NCBI RefSeq assembly: GCF_034372165.1
Contig: NZ_CP139698.1
Span: 434,001-498,000 of the forward strand
DNA length: 64,000 bases
DNA from: Christiangramia sp. OXR-203
GTDB lineage: Bacteria > Bacteroidota > Bacteroidia > Flavobacteriales > Flavobacteriaceae
Reading direction: 5' to 3'
In this document: piece by piece, positions 26,185 to 35,239 of the stretch
Numbering within the stretch: position 1 is the stretch's first letter
Layout: every line of letters starts with the position of its first letter
Notes under the pieces: generated by a model
The model's input: only the letters and a program-made list of their open reading frames with translations
What the model was told of the DNA's origin: nothing
The model's database searches: none
Program-made: the position numbers and the translations under genes

Positions 26185-26334
26185 ATGGAAATCTTTACTG
26201 AATTTGTGGACAACTACAAGATGAGTATTCATGGCCTGAACATTATCGCAAAGATACTGGTCACGCTTACCCTGCTATTTATTTTTGCCGCCATTGTTGG
26301 TGCAGTAATAAACGTAGTACTTCACACTGTTTGA
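26185..26334 (+). CDS. 49-residue single-span membrane peptide
   Basis: ATG to TGA gives 49 residues: a short acidic/basic N-terminus (MEIFTEFVDNYKMS) and a hydrophobic segment (LVTLTLLFIFAAIVGAVINVVL) compatible with a membrane helix. The frame uses the same codon habits as neighbours, stands alone between flanking genes, and is followed 35 bases later by an intrinsic terminator at 26370-26398. No family recognised; function unknown. A longer stem-loop lies just upstream. Confidence 0.55.
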   Translation: MEIFTEFVDNYKMSIHGLNIIAKILVTLTLLFIFAAIVGAVINVVLHTV

Positions 26335-26369
26335 TAACACTGTATTCTGAGGAATCAGGTTATTATGCG

Positions 26370-26398
26370 AAAAGCCGGAATGCTAATTCCGGCTTTTT
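26370..26398 (+). terminator. Intrinsic terminator after the small membrane peptide gene
   Basis: AAAAGCCGGAA and TTCCGGCTTTTT form a strong hairpin followed by a T run. Confidence 0.75.
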
Positions 26399-26426
26399 GT
26401 ATTTTATATATTTCAGTTACATGCAT

Positions 26427-26459
26427 AAAAAAACCCGATTCATCTGAATCGGGTTTTTA
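26427..26459. terminator. Strong hairpin terminator for tRNA-Phe
   Basis: AAACCCGATTCA and TGAATCGGGTTT pair perfectly over 12 bases with a two-base loop and A/T runs on both sides. It lies directly 3' of the tRNA-Phe on the minus strand. Confidence 0.8.
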
Positions 26460-26463
26460 AAGG

Positions 26464-26536
26464 TGGTGCCTCCAGGAATCGAACCAGGGACACAAGGATT
26501 TTCAGTCCTTTGCTCTACCAACTGAGCTAAGGCACC
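26464..26536 (-). tRNA. tRNA-Phe (GAA)
   Basis: Read on the minus strand, acceptor arms GGTGCCT/AGGCACC, D arm GCTC/GAGC, anticodon stem AAGGA/TCCTT with loop CTGAAAA (anticodon GAA) and T arm CCTGG/CCTGG-type with TTCGATT make a full cloverleaf with discriminator A; CCA is not encoded. A strong terminator follows on the minus strand. Confidence 0.95.
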
Positions 26537-26613
26537 AGTTGCTTTGTTAAGCGGTGGCAAATATAATTTCATTTTTAGGAACTGGCAAAGGAAATTTTAA
26601 AAAAATGCTTTTG

Positions 26614-26621
26614 TATTTTTG
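26614..26621 (+). promoter_or_regulatory. -7 promoter box of the coaX operon
   Basis: TATTTTTG matches TAnnTTTG exactly, 19 bases before the ATG at 26641. Confidence 0.5.
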
Positions 26622-26640
26622 AAGTTGAACAAAATCAAGC

Positions 26641-27372
26641 ATGAATTTAGTACTCGATGCCGGGAATACTTCAGTAAAAGCCGCTGTTTATCAAAACGAT
26701 ACACTTCAGAAGAAACTTGTGTTTAAAAAAGAATTTTTTTTACAGGAACTAGAAAAAATTTTCGAAGACTATCCGCATATCACTCATTCGATACTTTCCG
26801 AAGTGACAATAATTGACGAACAGGTCATTTTTGAACTGGAAAAAGCTACAGAATTTGTTCAATTAAGACATGATACACACGTACCTTTTCAGAATGAGTA
26901 TCATACTCCACATACACTGGGGCTGGATAGAATTGCATTGGTGGCCGCGGCTGTAGATCAATTTCCGAAGAAAAATGTGCTAATCATTGATGCTGGCACT
27001 TGTATCACTTTTGATCTAAAAACGGCTAAGGAGAAGTACTTCGGCGGAGCAATTTCTCCAGGATTACAGATGAGATTTAAAAGTCTGCACAAGTTTACAG
27101 CAAATTTACCGTTAGTATCTGCGAAGCCGGATGTTGATCTTATTGGCAAAACGACCGAGAGCAGCATACAATCCGGAATTATTAACGGACTCAAAATGGA
27201 ATTAAAAGGGGTTGTAGAAACCTATGCTTCTGAATTTGAAGATTTAACAGTAATATTTACAGGAGGGGACAGTCAACTTTTGTCTATACCAACTAAAAAT
27301 AGCATATTTGCCAACTCAAATTTTTTGTTAGAAGGACTTAATTTCATTCTAGAATTTAACAAGACTCAATGA
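26641..27372 (+). CDS. coaX: Type III pantothenate kinase
   Basis: This 243-residue protein phosphorylates pantothenate in the first step of coenzyme A synthesis. It shows the ASKHA-type motifs of CoaX: N-terminal LVLDAGNTSVKAAVY (phosphate loop 1), HTLGLDRIALVAAA, the catalytic VLIIDAGTCITFDL with the Asp base, and GGAISPGLQMRFKSLH. It heads an operon: the next gene overlaps by four bases (ATGA). Confidence 0.94.
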   Translation: MNLVLDAGNTSVKAAVYQNDTLQKKLVFKKEFFLQELEKIFEDYPHITHSILSEVTIIDEQVIFELEKATEFVQLRHDTHVPFQNEYHTPHTLGLDRIALVAAAVDQFPKKNVLIIDAGTCITFDLKTAKEKYFGGAISPGLQMRFKSLHKFTANLPLVSAKPDVDLIGKTTESSIQSGIINGLKMELKGVVETYASEFEDLTVIFTGGDSQLLSIPTKNSIFANSNFLLEGLNFILEFNKTQ

Positions 27373-28613
27373 TTAAACGATTTATAGTAATCGTAGCTTT
27401 ATTTACAGGATTTATCGCTGAAGCTCAGGAAAATGTTTCTTCGCCTTATTCATATTACGGTATTGGTTTGACCAATTTCCAGGGAACTGTGGAAAACAGG
27501 TCTATGGGAGGTTTAAGCGTATTTATGGATAGTATCCACGTGAATTTGCAGAACCCTGCAAGTTATGGTCGATTAAAGCTTACAGATTTCACTATTGGTG
27601 CAAGTCACGATAGAGTAAAACTCGAAACTGATGGAGCCTCAGATAATTCAAAGATCTCATCTCTGGATTATTTAGCACTGGCATTTCCAATTAGCGATAA
27701 GATCGGGATTGGTCTTGGAGTGATGCCGTATACTTCTGTAGGATACAGAATTCTGGATGTAGAAGATGATGCTTCAAGTTTACTTACAGGTAGAGGAGGT
27801 ATGAACAGAGTGTTCTTATCTGCGGGTTATGCCGTAAATGAGCACTTAAGTCTGGGTGTTGATGCTGACTATAACTTCGGAAATTTCCAGAATACGCAAA
27901 GTATCAATACTGAAGGATTACAATACGGAACCAGCGATGTGAACAGATCAGACATCAAAGGTTTTACTTTTAACTTTGGAGCCAATTACCAGCGCCCAAT
28001 TTCAGAAAAGTTGAATCTTCATGTTTCCACTACATACGCACCAGAAATGGATCTTGATTCTGAAAATTTCAGAACAATTTCTACTATAGATTTTGCGAGT
28101 GGTACAGGAAGAACCATAGATCAGCGAGAACTTGACCTTAGTGAAACTCAATTCACATTTCCTTCAAAATACAGCCTTGGAGCCGGAATTGGTCAAACGA
28201 ATAAATGGTTTGTTGGAGCTGAGTATTCCAATGTAGGTTCAAGTTCTTACCAGGATAGCTTTAGCTTCAGAAATGATGGAGGAGAGTATGAGGATGCGTC
28301 TCAATTTAGTCTGGGAGGATTCTATATTCCAGATTATAATTCTTTTACAAGTTACCTGGAGAGAGTGGTTTACCGTGCTGGATTCAGGTATGACGAGACC
28401 GGTCTTATAGTCAATGGTGAATCTATCAATGAGTTTGGCATGTCTTTTGGATTAGGATTACCGATTGGACAATTGTTCTCCAATGCAAACTTCGGAATCG
28501 AGCTTGGACAAAGAGGTACAAGAGATGCCGGACTAGTTCAGGAGAAGTTTTTAAGACTGTCTGTAGGACTCTCTTTAAACGACAAATGGTTCACGAAAAG
28601 AAAATTTGATTAA
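27369..28613 (+). CDS. Outer-membrane beta-barrel protein of unknown function
   Basis: The protein has 414 residues with signal peptide (MIKRFIVIVALFTGFIAEAQ). The mature part is rich in amphipathic beta strands separated by Gly/Asn turns (for example VMPYTSVGYRIL, GMSFGLGLPIGQLFSNANFGIELGQRG), with a C-terminal strand ending in LSLNDKWFTKRKFD. It overlaps coaX by four bases and is followed 18 bases later by a TPR gene, so it is cotranscribed with an LPS-export gene cluster. Similar FadL/PorV-like barrels occur in flavobacteria; no specific function is assigned. Confidence 0.7.
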   Translation: MIKRFIVIVALFTGFIAEAQENVSSPYSYYGIGLTNFQGTVENRSMGGLSVFMDSIHVNLQNPASYGRLKLTDFTIGASHDRVKLETDGASDNSKISSLDYLALAFPISDKIGIGLGVMPYTSVGYRILDVEDDASSLLTGRGGMNRVFLSAGYAVNEHLSLGVDADYNFGNFQNTQSINTEGLQYGTSDVNRSDIKGFTFNFGANYQRPISEKLNLHVSTTYAPEMDLDSENFRTISTIDFASGTGRTIDQRELDLSETQFTFPSKYSLGAGIGQTNKWFVGAEYSNVGSSSYQDSFSFRNDGGEYEDASQFSLGGFYIPDYNSFTSYLERVVYRAGFRYDETGLIVNGESINEFGMSFGLGLPIGQLFSNANFGIELGQRGTRDAGLVQEKFLRLSVGLSLNDKWFTKRKFD

Positions 28614-28631
28614 CCACAATAAACTACAACG

Positions 28632-29999
28632 ATGAAAAAGAATTTCTTAGCACTTTTGACAGTTGCCATGGTAGGAACTGGAGCTGTTAGTGCACAGGAT
28701 TGTACAACTACCGCAGCTTTAGCTTATGATGCTGCTAAAGCAAAAAATTACGAAGCAGCTTATCCAAAACTTATGGAAGTGATGGAAGACTGTCCAAAAT
28801 ATAGTCTTGCAACTTACCAGTATTTGGAAAGAGCAATCGAATCCAAGATTGATAAAGCTGAAGAAGGTGATAAAGGCGAATTAGTAAAGGAATTAATCAA
28901 AGTATGGGAAACCAGACTTGAATTATATCCTGAAAAAACGAAAGCTGGAAAAGTATATTCAGATATCGCTCAGTTAAAATATGATAACAAACTAGGGGAT
29001 AAAGAAGAACTTTACGTGGCTTACGACAAAGCCTGGGAAGAAGATGTAGAGAATTTCACCAGCCCTAAAGCATTATATGCATATTTTGACCTTGTAGTTG
29101 ATATGCAGGATGCAGGAGATAGAAACCTTCAAGATGTTTTCGATCAGTATGATAAAGTATACGCTAAGATTGAGAAGGAAGAGAACGATGCTGCAGAGGC
29201 GCTGGCTCCACTTTTGAAAAAGCAGGAAGATGGTGAAGAGCTTACTGCCAAGGAAGAAAAGAAGATCAAGAATGCAGAGATCAACCTGAAAAACTACAGT
29301 ATGGTTAGAAATGCATTGAACGGAAAATTAGGTGCAAGAGCAGATTGTAGTAACCTTATTCCACTATACAAGAAAGATTTCGAAGAAAAGCAGGGTGATG
29401 TGAAGTGGTTGCAGAATGCGAATGCTAGACTTTCTGCTAAGGATTGTACTGAAGATCCACTATTTATCCAGGTTTCTGAAGCTTTACACAAGTTAGAGCC
29501 TTCTGCGAAGTCTGCTTATTCTTTAGGTCAGTTAGCTGAAGCTAATGGAAATGCTTCAAAAGCTTTAGAGTATTACAACCAGGCGGCAGAGCTTGAAACT
29601 AATAAGTCTGATCAAGCGAAGATCTACTATAGAATCGCTGGTAACTATAAAGATAAAGGTCAGTATGGGCAGGCTAGAAACTTTTATAATAAAGCGATAG
29701 CAGCTAAGCCATCCCTTGGTAGCGCTTACTTACAGATCGCAAACATGTATGCTAAAAGTGCAAACAGCTGTGGTACAGATACATTCACTAAAAGAGCAGT
29801 ATATTGGTTAGCAGCAGACTATGCTTCGAGAGCAGCGAGAGTTGATCCATCGATCGCATCTAACGCAAATCAGGCAGCAGCTTCTTATAAAGGTCTTGCT
29901 CCACAGAAGTCTGATATCTTCCAGTCTAAATACAAGCCTGGACAATCAATCACTTTTGGATGTTGGATTGGTACATCGGTAAAAGTGCCGAATCTATAA
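28632..29999 (+). CDS. Exported TPR-repeat protein
   Basis: This 455-residue protein has an N-terminal signal peptide (KKNFLALLTVAMVGTGAVSAQ), then helical repeats: an acidic-rich N-terminal half and TPR motifs in the C-terminal half (PSAKSAYSLGQLAEANGNASKALEYYNQAAELE, AKIYYRIAGNYKDKGQYGQARNFYNKAIAAKP, GSAYLQIANMYAKS). It is likely periplasmic or outer-membrane associated and mediates protein interactions. It lies between an outer-membrane protein and LptC, one base before the lptC ATG, implying a role linked to the envelope. Confidence 0.82.
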   Translation: MKKNFLALLTVAMVGTGAVSAQDCTTTAALAYDAAKAKNYEAAYPKLMEVMEDCPKYSLATYQYLERAIESKIDKAEEGDKGELVKELIKVWETRLELYPEKTKAGKVYSDIAQLKYDNKLGDKEELYVAYDKAWEEDVENFTSPKALYAYFDLVVDMQDAGDRNLQDVFDQYDKVYAKIEKEENDAAEALAPLLKKQEDGEELTAKEEKKIKNAEINLKNYSMVRNALNGKLGARADCSNLIPLYKKDFEEKQGDVKWLQNANARLSAKDCTEDPLFIQVSEALHKLEPSAKSAYSLGQLAEANGNASKALEYYNQAAELETNKSDQAKIYYRIAGNYKDKGQYGQARNFYNKAIAAKPSLGSAYLQIANMYAKSANSCGTDTFTKRAVYWLAADYASRAARVDPSIASNANQAAASYKGLAPQKSDIFQSKYKPGQSITFGCWIGTSVKVPNL

Positions 30000-30000
30000 G

Positions 30001-30573
30001 ATGAAGCTAACATATAGCAATATAATTTCAGGCATTGTCACGCTCTTAGGCGTGACAATGCTTTTTTCATGCGAAGGTAATCTTCGTGAGGTACGTGCGT
30101 TTAGCATGGAAGAAGATGCACCGCAGGCTACAGCCGAGGGTATCAATTTGAAGTTCACAGATTCCGGCAGACTGGTTGCGACCTTAAAAAGTCCGCGCAT
30201 GCTGGATTTCACAAATAAAAGCTTTCCTTACCGTGAATTTCCCGATGGAGTGGAAGTAGAGTTCTTTGATGAGAAGGATGAAAAAAATACCGTGGTGGCA
30301 GATTACGGGATCGTTTATGAGGATACGAAACTAATCGATCTTCAGGGAAATGTGGTTATAATCACTGCCGATAGTACTAAGCTGGAAGCTAGTCAGCTAT
30401 TCTGGGATCAGGACAGAAGCTGGGTTTTTACAGACAAACCAAACAAGATTAGATTCCCTGATGGTTCATATACTGAAGATCTCGGTTTTGATTCTAATCA
30501 GGATTTCAGTAATTTTCGTTCTAGAACCAATACGGGAATTCAAATTGTAGAAGAAGAAAAAGAAGATGAGTAA
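30001..30573 (+). CDS. lptC: LPS export ABC transporter periplasmic protein LptC
   Basis: This 190-residue protein has a lipoprotein-like or membrane-anchor N-terminus (VTLLGVTMLFSCEG), followed by the LptC/OstA beta-jellyroll region with repeating short strands (LVATLKSPRMLDFTN, VEVEFFDEKDEKNTVVADYGIVYEDTKLIDLQGNVVIITADSTKLEASQLFWDQ). LptC receives LPS from LptBFG at the inner membrane and passes it to LptA. The C-terminus is acidic. Starts one base after the TPR gene stop and overlaps the next small gene by eight bases. Confidence 0.85.
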   Translation: MKLTYSNIISGIVTLLGVTMLFSCEGNLREVRAFSMEEDAPQATAEGINLKFTDSGRLVATLKSPRMLDFTNKSFPYREFPDGVEVEFFDEKDEKNTVVADYGIVYEDTKLIDLQGNVVIITADSTKLEASQLFWDQDRSWVFTDKPNKIRFPDGSYTEDLGFDSNQDFSNFRSRTNTGIQIVEEEKEDE

Positions 30574-30757
30574 GTTTTTCAAATATTTTGAATATGCATA
30601 TTTGCTGTTCGCTGCATTCTTTCTTTTTGAAGCAGTGCGCATCTGGAATGACCAGCGTCAAAGGGCTTATGTATTTCTGTTCTTTGTGGCCATTGCAATA
30701 TTCATGTTCTTCTTCAAACGGCGATTTAGGCGTCGCTACGAAGAGCGTAATAAGTAG
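30566..30757 (+). CDS. 63-residue two-span membrane protein
   Basis: The protein has two hydrophobic segments (FEYAYLLFAAFFLFEAVRIW and AYVFLFFVAIAIFMFFF) and a strongly basic C-terminal tail (KRRFRRRYEERNK), which by the positive-inside rule places both ends in the cytoplasm. It starts inside the end of lptC and ends five bases before the CNNM gene, so it belongs to this operon. Family not recognised. Confidence 0.75.
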   Translation: MSKFFKYFEYAYLLFAAFFLFEAVRIWNDQRQRAYVFLFFVAIAIFMFFFKRRFRRRYEERNK

Positions 30758-30762
30758 CCTGA

Positions 30763-32049
30763 ATGGAGGTTGAAATACTAATCATAGTTTGCTCTTTAAT
30801 TCTTTCTGCGTTTTTCTCAGGAATGGAAATCGCTTATGTTTCCTCCAATAAGATCTTTATAGAGATAGAAAAGCGTCAGAATGATTTTCTGGCGACCGTT
30901 TTAAAACGTCTTACCAAGAAACCTTCAAAATTCATAGCAACCATGCTTGTTGGAAACAATATAGCTTTGGTGGTTTATGGTTTTTTTATGGGTGACCTTT
31001 TGATGTACTGGCTTAGCGGTCTCGATCCGCAAAACAGTATCATAAATTATATTGTAGTAGATCTAAGTCTGCTTACTCAAACTGTTATTTCTACACTGGT
31101 AATTTTGCTGACTGCGGAATTTCTTCCGAAGGTATTTTTCCAGATCTACGCGAACAGCATGTTGAAATTATTCGCAGTTCCTGCCTATATTTTCTACCTG
31201 CTATTCAGTTTTGTGTCCTCTTTTGTCATCTGGATCTCAGATATTATTCTGAAGAGGTTTTTCAAAACCGATGGAGATGAAGTTCAATTAGCCTTCAGTA
31301 AAGTAGAATTAGGCAACTTCATTAGCGAGCAAATGGAAACCGTTGAAGAGCACGAAGATGTAGATAGTGAAATACAGATCTTTCAGAATGCCCTTTCATT
31401 TTCAGATATCAAAGCCAGGGAGGTGATGATCCCAAGAACCGAGATCATAGCCGTGGATCAAAACCAGGCGCCAAGTGATCTTGTGCAAACCTTTACTGAA
31501 ACGGGACTTTCGAAATTATTGGTTTATAATGATACCATAGATGACATTATTGGTTATGTTCATTCCTTCGAATTATTTAAAAGACCTCGATCTATAAAAT
31601 CCATATTACTTCCGGTGATATTTGTACCCGAAACCATGTGGATCAAGGATGTTCTGAATATTCTTATCAAAAAAAGAAAGAGTATTGCAGTGGTAATCGA
31701 TGAGTATGGTGGAACAAGTGGTATGATGACCGTGGAAGATATTGTGGAAGAGCTTTTCGGGGAGATTGAAGATGAGCATGATTCAGCAGTTCTGATCGAA
31801 GAGAAGCTGGGTGACGATCATTACAAGTTTTCAGCAAGGCTGGAAGTGGATTACTTAAATGAGAATTACAGGACTGAAATTCCGGAGGGTGAAAACTACG
31901 AGACCCTGAGCGGATTTATAGTAAATCATACCGAAGAAATTCCGCAGCAGGGAGAGGTTATTAAGATCGAGGATTTCGAGATCAAAATCCTGGAAACTTC
32001 CAACACCAAAATCGAATTGGTTGAGCTGAAAATCAATCCGGAAGACTAA
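30763..32049 (+). CDS. CNNM/CorC-type membrane protein (hemolysin family)
   Basis: This 428-residue protein has three or four N-terminal transmembrane helices of the DUF21/CNNM domain (about 1-190), a pair of CBS domains (about 200-330, REVMIPRTEIIAVDQNQAP and SIAVVIDEYGGTSGMMTVEDIVEELFGEIEDEHD), and a C-terminal CorC_HlyC transporter-associated domain (about 345-425). This family is linked to Mg2+/Co2+ homeostasis. Operon position after lptC suggests envelope-related cotranscription. The hemolysin label is historical only. Confidence 0.88.
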   Translation: MEVEILIIVCSLILSAFFSGMEIAYVSSNKIFIEIEKRQNDFLATVLKRLTKKPSKFIATMLVGNNIALVVYGFFMGDLLMYWLSGLDPQNSIINYIVVDLSLLTQTVISTLVILLTAEFLPKVFFQIYANSMLKLFAVPAYIFYLLFSFVSSFVIWISDIILKRFFKTDGDEVQLAFSKVELGNFISEQMETVEEHEDVDSEIQIFQNALSFSDIKAREVMIPRTEIIAVDQNQAPSDLVQTFTETGLSKLLVYNDTIDDIIGYVHSFELFKRPRSIKSILLPVIFVPETMWIKDVLNILIKKRKSIAVVIDEYGGTSGMMTVEDIVEELFGEIEDEHDSAVLIEEKLGDDHYKFSARLEVDYLNENYRTEIPEGENYETLSGFIVNHTEEIPQQGEVIKIEDFEIKILETSNTKIELVELKINPED

Positions 32050-32143
32050 ATATCGAAAGTTAAGAATTTGCTAATTTTAAATTTTATTATTAGCCTAAAA
32101 ACCTTATTTTCGCCCCCTATATTTTGACAAATTTTATATTCAA

Positions 32144-34264
32144 ATGGCAGTATTAAACAAAATCAGACAGCGGTCTGTTTTCTTGATTATTATCATTGCA
32201 CTGGCTCTTTTCTCTTTTGTATTGGCCGATGTGATTAGAAACGGAGGCTTTAGTGGCCAGGATTCTCAAAATGTTATCGCTACCGTGAATGGGAACGATG
32301 TAGATAGAGAGGAATTCGCCCGTGAAGTTGAGGCTTTCGAAAGAAATATGGGTAATAATATTAGTACTACTCAGGCTGTAAACCGTATCTGGGACCAGAA
32401 ATTACGCCAGGTGATTCTTGAAGAAGAAGTTGAAAAGCTTGGACTAAGAGCTGGAGAGGATCAGGTTACTGAACTTGTGCGTACTCAAATGGCTGGAAAT
32501 CCAAACTTCTCTAATGAAGCTGGGATGTTTGACGAAAACAGATTGAGAGAGTATGTTGCTAATTTGAAAGAAACCTCTCCAGAAGCTTATGCTCAATGGC
32601 AGCAGTTTACTTCCAATCTTGCACAAACTGCCAAAATGAATGCTTACTACAATATGGTAAGTGCTGGTGTTGGGGCTACTCTACTGGAAGGTGAGCAGGC
32701 TTACAAGATGCAGAACGATAATATCAATATGAAATTCGTTCAGATTCCTTATTCTTCAATTCCAGATAGCGAAGTTGAAGTTTCTAAATCTGATATCAAG
32801 AATTATATCGAGAATCGTGCCTCAAGGTTCGAATCTGATGCTTCCAGAAGCATGCAATATGTGATCTTTGAAGAAGCTGCCTCTACAGATGATGAATCTG
32901 AAGCTAAAGAAGCACTATCTAAATTGAGAAGCCAAAGAGTTGAATATAATGCTGCGGTTGGTGCAAATGACACACTTCCTGGTTTTGACAGCACAGATAA
33001 CTATGCAGATTTTATAGCCAACAATTCAGATCTTCCTTACCAGAACATTTTTAGATTTAGAAATGATCTGAAAGGCGAAAATGCTGAGCAGATCTTCAAT
33101 CTTAATAAAGGTGAATCTTTTGGTCCTTATAAAGAAAACGGATTCTGGAAACTTAGTAAAGTTGTTGAGACTAAGAATATTCCAGATTCAGTAAAAGCAA
33201 GTCATATTCTTATTAGCTACACTGGATCTCAGTTGGGAGCTCCCGGGAATAGAACCAAAGCTGAAGCTGAAGCTTTAGCTGATAGTCTTGCTGGAGTTGT
33301 AAGATCAGATTCTGATAAATTTGCAGCTCTTGCTTCTGAATTTTCTGCGGATACTTCAAACAAAGAACAGGCTGGAGATCTTGGATATTTTGTTCCTGGA
33401 ATGATGATCCCAGCATTTGAAAACTATGTATTTGATAATAAAACGGGAGATATAGGTGTTGTGGAGACACCTCTTGGGTTCCACGTAATCTCTATAGATG
33501 ATCAAACTGAAGCTGCTAAAGCGGTAAAGGTAGCAACGATCGCAAGAGAGATCCAGGCTTCAGAAAAAACAATGAACGAACAGTTTAACGAAGTAACGAA
33601 GTTTGAGATCGCTGCTGCTGAAGGTGACTTTAGCAAAGTGGCAAAAGAAAGCAACTACGAAGTGCGTACGGTAAAAGATGTTAAAGCACTTGACGAAAAT
33701 ATTCCTGGTGCTGGTGCTCAAAGAAGAGTGATCCAATGGGTTTTTGAAGATGACGCTAAAGTTGGAGATGTAAGAAGATTTGACACTAATAATGGGTACG
33801 TAGTAGCACAACTAACAGCTAAGCAGGATAAGGGCTTGATGAGCGTAGAAGAAGCTTCAGCTGAAGTCACTCCAATTTTGATTAAGCAAAAGAAAGCGGA
33901 ACTTATTAAGGAAAGACTTAAAGGAAACTCTCTACAGGAAATCGCCGGAAATCAAGGTGTAAGTGTTCAAACTGCAGATGCGGTAAATCTTAACAATCCT
34001 ACTCTGGCAGGAGCAGGTGAAGAGCCGGAAGTAGTTGGAACTGTTTTTTCTCTTGAAAAAGGAGAGATGAGCGAACCGATTGCAGGAGAAAAAGGTGTTT
34101 ATATAGCTGAACTTGTAAGTAAGTTTGAAGCTCCAAAGATGGAATCTTATAAAGCTTTCGCAAACCAGGAAAGTGCTTCCAGAAGAGCTCAGGCAACTAC
34201 AAGAGTATTTGAAGCTTTGAAGAAAAAAGCAGATATTCAGGATAACAGAGCTAAGTTCTACTAA
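32144..34264 (+). CDS. PpiD/SurA-like membrane-anchored peptidyl-prolyl isomerase
   Basis: This 706-residue protein starts with a membrane anchor (VFLIIIIALALFSFVLADVI), then a SurA_N-like chaperone region (about 35-250), a parvulin (PPIC) domain at about 345-440 (VKASHILISYTGSQ, FAALASEFSADTSNKEQAGDLGYFVPGMMIPAFENYVFDNKTGDIGVVETPLGFHVI) and a C-terminal chaperone-like region. It is tethered to the inner membrane facing the periplasm and would help fold outer-membrane proteins. 94 bases separate it from the CNNM gene and a near-consensus TATATTTTG precedes it, so it may have its own promoter. A strong terminator follows. Confidence 0.9.
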   Translation: MAVLNKIRQRSVFLIIIIALALFSFVLADVIRNGGFSGQDSQNVIATVNGNDVDREEFAREVEAFERNMGNNISTTQAVNRIWDQKLRQVILEEEVEKLGLRAGEDQVTELVRTQMAGNPNFSNEAGMFDENRLREYVANLKETSPEAYAQWQQFTSNLAQTAKMNAYYNMVSAGVGATLLEGEQAYKMQNDNINMKFVQIPYSSIPDSEVEVSKSDIKNYIENRASRFESDASRSMQYVIFEEAASTDDESEAKEALSKLRSQRVEYNAAVGANDTLPGFDSTDNYADFIANNSDLPYQNIFRFRNDLKGENAEQIFNLNKGESFGPYKENGFWKLSKVVETKNIPDSVKASHILISYTGSQLGAPGNRTKAEAEALADSLAGVVRSDSDKFAALASEFSADTSNKEQAGDLGYFVPGMMIPAFENYVFDNKTGDIGVVETPLGFHVISIDDQTEAAKAVKVATIAREIQASEKTMNEQFNEVTKFEIAAAEGDFSKVAKESNYEVRTVKDVKALDENIPGAGAQRRVIQWVFEDDAKVGDVRRFDTNNGYVVAQLTAKQDKGLMSVEEASAEVTPILIKQKKAELIKERLKGNSLQEIAGNQGVSVQTADAVNLNNPTLAGAGEEPEVVGTVFSLEKGEMSEPIAGEKGVYIAELVSKFEAPKMESYKAFANQESASRRAQATTRVFEALKKKADIQDNRAKFY

Positions 34265-34284
34265 GACCTAGCGATTATACTTAT

Positions 34285-34317
34285 AAAAAATCCTCATCGA
34301 ACGATGAGGATTTTTTT
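34285..34317. terminator. Bidirectional intrinsic terminator
   Basis: AAAAAATCCTCATCG, AA and CGATGAGGATTTTTTT form a very strong hairpin with A and T runs between the convergent PPIase and GHMP kinase genes. Its right end overlaps the GHMP kinase stop. Confidence 0.85.
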
Positions 34318-35239
34318 ATTTGATCATTTCAGAATAACTGAGAATATCATGATAGCCCTTATTTCTGAAGTAACTTTTGGAAGCTTCATTCCCGGTGGCA
34401 AGCATGAAATCCCCTCCCCAGCCGCCAAGACTTTTTATGAGTCCGTCATAATCTGGAAATAATTGATCCTGGATTCTCGGACTATTGATTGCTTTAGATA
34501 TAAGGATCTCGTGAGCTTTTAGAAGCATTTTAAACTCCATTAAATGCTCACACTGCAATATTTGTTCGGTGATGCCAGAGATCTTCTCAATAAGCTGTGA
34601 TCTGTTCGTCTGGCTTTGTTTACGATAATGTGCTATGGCCTCGCGACTGTTCTGCTTCCGATTTAGGTAAACGAAGAGCAGTTCCTCCTTAAATGGAGGA
34701 TCAAAATCTACCGTGAAAACTGAAGCTGCTTCGTTTTTACGTTGAAAGCTGATGGGGTGGTCGTGCCTTGCTGCAGCAATATCGTAACCACTGCCACCAA
34801 AAGTTTCAGCTAGTAGTTTATAGGCATCGATTTCAAGCCAGTTCGCGATATTATTAATAAGCGTGGAGGAAGTTCCAAGTCCCCATTTTCTATTAAAATC
34901 CTGATATGTTTTAATGTCATATCCAGACTTAAACTTCTCTGGTTTTAAAGAATAACAGTATTTCAGGATTTGTTTTAAACGTTTCGCAATTTCTTGTTGT
35001 TCAGGGCTCTCCAGGGAGGAAGCTTCGGTTAAGAACTCACCTTTATTTATTTGAAAATTAGCTTTGAACCAGGTCTTGTTATTTTCATCAAGACTTTCCC
35101 AGGAAATGACTACAGACTCATTTGCCTCAATTTCCAACGACTGACCCTTCTTTGTGGGTAAGGCTAAAGATTTAGCGCCATCCAAAATGGCATATTCTCC
35201 GGTTAGTAATAATTTACCGTTGCTGTGATATTTCTGCAT
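34316..35239 (-). CDS. GYDIA-family GHMP kinase (putative mevalonate-pathway kinase)
   Basis: This 307-residue protein has the GHMP kinase fold: N-terminal GKLLLTGEYAILDGAKSLALP (homologous to the GHMP N-terminal motif), phosphate loop KWGLGTSSTLINNIANWL in place of the canonical PxxxGLGSSA, and the family-name motif GYDIAAARHDHPI. Family members in Bacteroidota sit with mevalonate genes and probably act on mevalonate or phosphomevalonate; the substrate is inferred. Its ATG overlaps the stop of the upstream HMG-CoA reductase gene (TAATG), implying translational coupling. Confidence 0.88.
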   Translation of the reverse strand: MQKYHSNGKLLLTGEYAILDGAKSLALPTKKGQSLEIEANESVVISWESLDENNKTWFKANFQINKGEFLTEASSLESPEQQEIAKRLKQILKYCYSLKPEKFKSGYDIKTYQDFNRKWGLGTSSTLINNIANWLEIDAYKLLAETFGGSGYDIAAARHDHPISFQRKNEAASVFTVDFDPPFKEELLFVYLNRKQNSREAIAHYRKQSQTNRSQLIEKISGITEQILQCEHLMEFKMLLKAHEILISKAINSPRIQDQLFPDYDGLIKSLGGWGGDFMLATGNEASKSYFRNKGYHDILSYSEMIK

